This document shows, piece after piece, positions 60,485-64,000 of a stretch of 64,000 bases of DNA. A program made the translations under genes and the position numbers. The notes below the pieces were generated by a model that was not told the origin of the DNA, did no database searches, and saw only the letters and a list, made by a program, of their open reading frames with translations. Origin of the DNA: Linum tenue (taxonomy: Eukaryota; Streptophyta; Magnoliopsida; Malpighiales; Linaceae); contig CAMGYJ010000009.1 in assembly GCA_946122785.1 (NCBI GenBank), forward strand, positions 23,843,633 through 23,907,632, read 5' to 3'. The stretch's first letter is position 1. The number at the start of each line of letters is the position of its first letter.

Positions 60485-61868
60485 TGATGACTCGATATAT
60501 ACACATGTTTTTGTCCACCATTCTTGTACCGTTTGAGTCTTAATTCTCGTGTTTTAGGCCAATTTCACGCTAGGTTGTTCTTGTTTGTGGTATTTGGGGT
60601 CCTAGTACGTGAATGAAGGTTTGGGAACGAGTTCGGGGTCGATTGGACGAAGATTGGACGTTTGGCGAGAAGCTGAGGAACTCACACGGGCACGCCTAAA
60701 ATTCCACACGGCCGTGTGGCACCACTTTGCACGGGGAAGCCACACTGGCCGTGTATGGGACCCCTTGTGGCCGTGTGGAAAGTCCAGGGAGCTCACACGG
60801 CCAGACTAGAAACCCACACGGCCGTGTGCCTCTGGCCGTGCAGCGTGCCTGAAGTCCACTAATCGAAACGCGGCGTTTTGACACTCACACGGGCAGACTG
60901 GAAAGCCACACGGTCGTGTGGCCTGGCCATGTGGTCACGAAATTCTGGGTTTTAACTCAATTTCGAGCCAAAGGAGGGGAGAGCTGGGGTTTTGGATCCC
61001 AAACACCCAAGGGACGAACCAAAGAGAGAGAGAGAGAGAGAGGCGATTTGAGGGCATTCTTGGAGTGGAATTGGAGGATTTCTTCGCCTTGAAAGCTCGA
61101 GGAACAAGCCCGGACTTGAAGACTGATCATCTGAAGATTCTTACTGCAGTCTCTCTCTTCTTTATGGAGTAACTTCCCTTCACTTAGGTTTTGAGGAACC
61201 CTAGCTATGTTTGTTTGATTGGATGATTGTATGAGTACTCTTACTTGATAATCTTGAGTTCATATTCAATCTATGCATGTTTTCTTGATTCAATTCTACT
61301 TTAGTCGAGATTATTGATTCTGCTTTGATCCTATGAGAGTGAATACCTGATTAGGTCTATAGAGCACCATAGATTGATAGTATTGGATCAATTGCTTTAG
61401 TCGAGGATTGATTCACTACTTTCTATCGATTGAGAACCTCATTCGATAGAGGGAGTCTAGTTCTGAACACCTTGATCGGTTGTTCTAGTGAAGGATACGT
61501 CCCTCTAGGCAATCGACCCAAGAGGGCCTTGATCCTTTAGTCGAGATTCAAGGTCTAGTCAAGGATTCTCGGCATTGTGAATGAAAGTGAAACAAGTTAG
61601 AAATCATCAATAATTAATCTGGCTAGTGGCTAGGGGGAATCATACCTAAGTGAGTTCCCAACCTGTAATTAGATTAACTCTAATTGTAGTTTGTTAGATT
61701 AGTTTTAGTTGTTCCATCTTAATCTGGTTTGCTAGATAATGAACTGAAGCTGAGTAATAGTAACTCTAGAGACCCGTGGATTCGATATTTATTACTTGAG
61801 CCACTATACTGCAGTCCCTTTCATTGGTTACACTTGGCCATTGTTAGGAGTTGTGTCATAGCGAGTCA
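60485..61868 (+). mobile_element. Solo LTR of an Athila/Tat-like gypsy element
   Basis: It starts TGATGACTCGATATATACAC and ends GCGAGTCA, with a perfect 5-bp target duplication ctact (60480-60484 and 61869-61873). No internal sequence is attached on either side. It aligns at start and end with the LTR at 26235-27592. In its first third (60684-60935) it carries many cacacggccgtgtgg near-palindromes. Solo LTRs arise by recombination between the two LTRs of one element, which fits the single 5-bp duplication. Confidence 0.9.
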
Positions 61869-61873
61869 CTACT

Positions 61874-61995
61874 CCAAGCATGCCACAACCTCAAAGCAGG
61901 CCACAACCGCCTCAAAACATGCCACAACCACAAAGCATGCCACAGCCCACAAGTCCACAAAGCATGCCACAAGTTTATAAAGCATACCACAAGTA
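61874..61995. repeat. Short degenerate repeat agcatgccacaaccacaa
   Basis: About seven imperfect copies of an 18-bp unit. One plus-strand frame reads as a Pro/Gln/Met-rich stretch (SMPQPQSRPQPPQNMPQPQS), another as His/Thr/Lys-rich. It starts directly after the target duplication of the solo LTR. It could be a relic of a repetitive coding exon or a minisatellite. Confidence 0.6.
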
Positions 61996-62160
61996 GTGGA
62001 CCTGTTTGTAAATTTCAAAAATTTTAGGTACCAAAATGTAAGGGGGAAATTTTCAGGCACTAAAATGTAATTTTCCATCGATATTTTTAGTACTCGAATG
62101 TAAAAAATAATTTTAGGTCCTAAATATTAATACCTATTAAGTTCAGTTACCAAAATGGTA
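61996..62160. other. Short AT-rich repeat-like stretch
   Basis: Contains recurring words taccaaaatg, cactaaaatgtaa and tactcgaatgtaa, reminiscent of a Mutator-like terminal repeat. No opposite end was found. Confidence 0.3.
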
Positions 62161-62705
62161 ATTTATAAATGAAACCTAGAAAAGCTACGGAGACCCCCTG
62201 ATGAAGGCTGGCTACAAGTGCAAACCGACGAATCTGTTCTCTCACCATAGGCAAAGCTGCAGCAGGAGGATTGATCAGAGATCATCAAGGCAAGTGTTAT
62301 GATGCTTTTGTCTGCAACTTTGGAGTCTGTTCCATAACCAGCGTTGAGCAGAAAGGAGCTGTTGAAGGACTCCGTCTGGCCTACAGGAAGGGTCACAAGA
62401 AAGTCTAGCTTAATCTGGACTCCTCCACAACCGTTGCTATCATCAGGAACTACAAGGATGACAATCATCAGCATAACATTTTTGCTAATCAGTTTAACTT
62501 TCTTTTGAATCTTGATTGCGATATGAAAGTCGAGCATGTGTATAGGGAAGCTAATTTTGTTGCCGACTACTTAGCTAATAGGGGTAACCTCTCTGATTTT
62601 GGCACACATCTCTTTGATGTGTGCTACCCGGGACTGAAACATTGGTTGTACCATGATGTCGTGGGGGTCTCTCACGACCGTCTCATTTCATCAATGAATT
62701 AGACA
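62161..62705 (+). pseudogene. LINE RNase H domain relic
   Basis: The frame reads GWLQVQTDES, KCYDAFVCNFGVCSITSVEQ, KGAVEGLRLAYRKGHKKV, stop, LNLDSSTTVAIIRNYKDDN, VEHVYREANFVADYLANRGN and ends HDRLISSMN before TAG. This is the RNase H-like C-terminal domain (RVT_3 type) found at the end of plant LINE ORF2. Stops lie within (about 62407), and the upstream reverse transcriptase is absent. A short A-run (aaataaaaaaagc, about 62727) may be the tail. Confidence 0.8.
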
Positions 62706-63476
62706 CCTTGGCGTTTGTCTTTCTACAAATAAAAAAAGCTACGTAAATGGAAGGAGAGGAGAAGGGAAAATACTATAAAACCTCTTGTTTATAGAAGACT
62801 CTTATATATAACATGCCGAGAATCACTTTCTTCCAATGGTAATAACAATAATAGTTAAATGTGACATTATTATCAATTAATGGATCTTTGTATTGAGGAC
62901 TATACGAGAGGAAAACTGATAAACATCAATGTCAAACTCAAAAGATGAGGGAGGGGGGACCTAGAAATGCAATGATGGAGAAAGGCAGGCAAGGCAATGA
63001 AAGAGGGGACTTGAATGCAACACATAATCTAATAAATTATCGAAACCCACCACCACGGTTACAACTACAAAGTCACCTTCTAAAGTGTTGATCTCTCCCC
63101 CACATTTTCCCCACTCTGCTCCATCATTTACCAAGGAATCATTCACTTGTGATAAATACTTCAACTACGTTTTGTAAATATTATCGAACTAGAATAAGTA
63201 CCCAGAAAATAGTTAAAAAATATATCAATTATGACCTTATTATAATAAAAAAATATAAATGAAAGGGTTTATACATAAATCTATAAAAAAAAGCAATTTT
63301 AATTTCAAATAACCGAGTTAGTCCAAGTGACCTCTTTTAGAATGCTAATCTAAAAATGCAATCCCATTCTTGATAATTGATTTTCTAGTAACTCTACTAA
63401 ATCACTTGAAATTTTTTAATGTACCCATTTTGAAAATATCAGATAATGAATAATAAAATTAAAATATTGTCACGTA
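62706..63476. other. AT-rich spacer upstream of the tRNA gene
   Basis: No coding frame or element end is supported. A minus-strand frame at 62961-63164 is unrecognised. Confidence 0.4.
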
Positions 63477-63548
63477 GGGTCCATAGCTCAGTGGTAGAGC
63501 ATTTGACTGCAGATCAAGAGGTCATCGGTTCGAACCCGGTTGGGCCCT
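63477..63548 (+). tRNA. tRNA-Cys (GCA)
   Basis: A full 72-nt cloverleaf can be drawn. The acceptor stem pairs GGGTCCA with TGGGCCC, with discriminator T. The D arm carries TAGCTCAGTGGTAGAGC (A box). The anticodon loop CTGCAGA sits in the stem TTTGA/TCAAG with anticodon GCA. The T arm carries CATCGGTTCGAACCCGGT (B box). There is no intron. A TTTTT run (about 63557-63561) just downstream can stop RNA polymerase III. It reads cysteine codons TGC and TGT. The gene looks intact and is of plant nuclear type. Confidence 0.96.
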
Positions 63549-63941
63549 TATAATATATTTTTGTTCAACTAGTTCAATAATATCTTAAATACTATGAAAA
63601 CCCCTTTTAGGATACTAAATTTGAATAAATTATTCAATTTATTCCAATATCTTAAAGTAGTAAAATATAAGAAAACAAGGAAGATACATCATAGACCACA
63701 AAAATTTCAAATACTTACTTCTCAAGTAAGGCCACCTTTTTCAAGAGAGCTAACATGCTCACATTTTATCATTATCAATATTTTAAGTGTGAACGAACAC
63801 AATAAACTCATATTTAACTTAGCAATAAACATAGCATGTTAGCCTTGATGTTATCATAAAAATCATGAATATCTTCAGCTCAAACGATTAATAACTTATA
63901 TTATCTATATATATATTCTTTAGTAGTGTGATATATAGAAT
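63549..63941. other. AT-rich spacer downstream of the tRNA gene
   Basis: Nothing recognisable except the pol III terminator-like T run next to the tRNA. Confidence 0.4.
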
Positions 63942-64000
63942 GACTAAATTTCACGTTCGATCATTGAATTTACTATTTTATTTCACATTTGTCACTAAAA
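63942..64000. mobile_element. Possible left TIR of a Mutator-like element cut by the window end
   Basis: The last 59 bases (gactaaatttcacgttcgat, then cattgaatttact and catttgtcactaaaa) follow the order and spacing of the TIR at 1793 (gggtaaattgcaggtttcgt, cactgagtttact, tttggtcact). The partner end lies outside the window. Confidence 0.45.

Overview
This window is nuclear DNA from a flowering plant, most likely a eudicot. The evidence is an R2R3-MYB gene with plant introns, a plant-type nuclear tRNA-Cys, and Athila/Tat-like Ty3/gypsy, CACTA, hAT and Mutator-like elements. It is a gene-poor, transposon-rich segment. I can support one host protein gene (MYB, minus strand, 6.9-9.7 kb), one tRNA gene (63.5 kb) and one captured host-gene fragment. 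The rest is mobile DNA in nested layers plus AT-rich sequence I cannot assign. A 100-base run of N (20647-20746) marks an assembly gap.

Layout. 0-6 kb: a decayed LINE 3' end, a 1.4-kb Mutator-like element with long terminal inverted repeats (TIRs) and a 9-bp target duplication, AT-rich spacer, and a hAT-type element with a perfect 8-bp duplication. 6.9-9.7 kb: a MYB gene of the MYB64/98/118/119 clade with good splice sites but three breaks in frame plus a stop. 10.6-11.9 kb: one Mutator-like element inside another. 12.9-16.7 kb: a gypsy protease relic, then a dead hAT transposase gene that received a second hAT element. 17-21.3 kb: mostly non-coding, probably a large retrotransposon derivative, with an array of hairpin-like repeats. 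22.3-22.8 kb: a short Mutator-like element.

23.8-27.6 kb: the 3' end of an Athila-like retroelement (env-position ORF, polypurine tract, LTR). 28.7-38.8 kb: a complete minus-strand Athila/Tat-type element with two LTRs, a tRNA-Asp primer site, gag and protease, and no reverse transcriptase or integrase. 40.5-41.7 kb: a Pack-MULE with a perfect 9-bp duplication carrying the first-exon region of an MSL mechanosensitive-channel gene. 42.9-59.4 kb: a second gag-protease-only gypsy element. Its 5' LTR holds a 2.2-kb CACTA element, its body a 9.7-kb CACTA element with two genes (tnp2-type transposase and Transposase_24-type protein, both broken), and its 3' LTR a 352-bp Harbinger-like MITE. The two LTRs serve as empty sites for each other. 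60.5-61.9 kb: a solo LTR with a 5-bp duplication. 62.2-62.7 kb: a LINE RNase H relic. 63.5 kb: tRNA-Cys.

The strongest points for a second look are the Pack-MULE with its MSL cargo; the different palindromic modules at a similar place in three gypsy LTR families; the lack of any recognisable LTR-element reverse transcriptase; and the disrupted MYB gene. I did not find a wholly new type of system. All calls come from reading the sequence; no database search was run.
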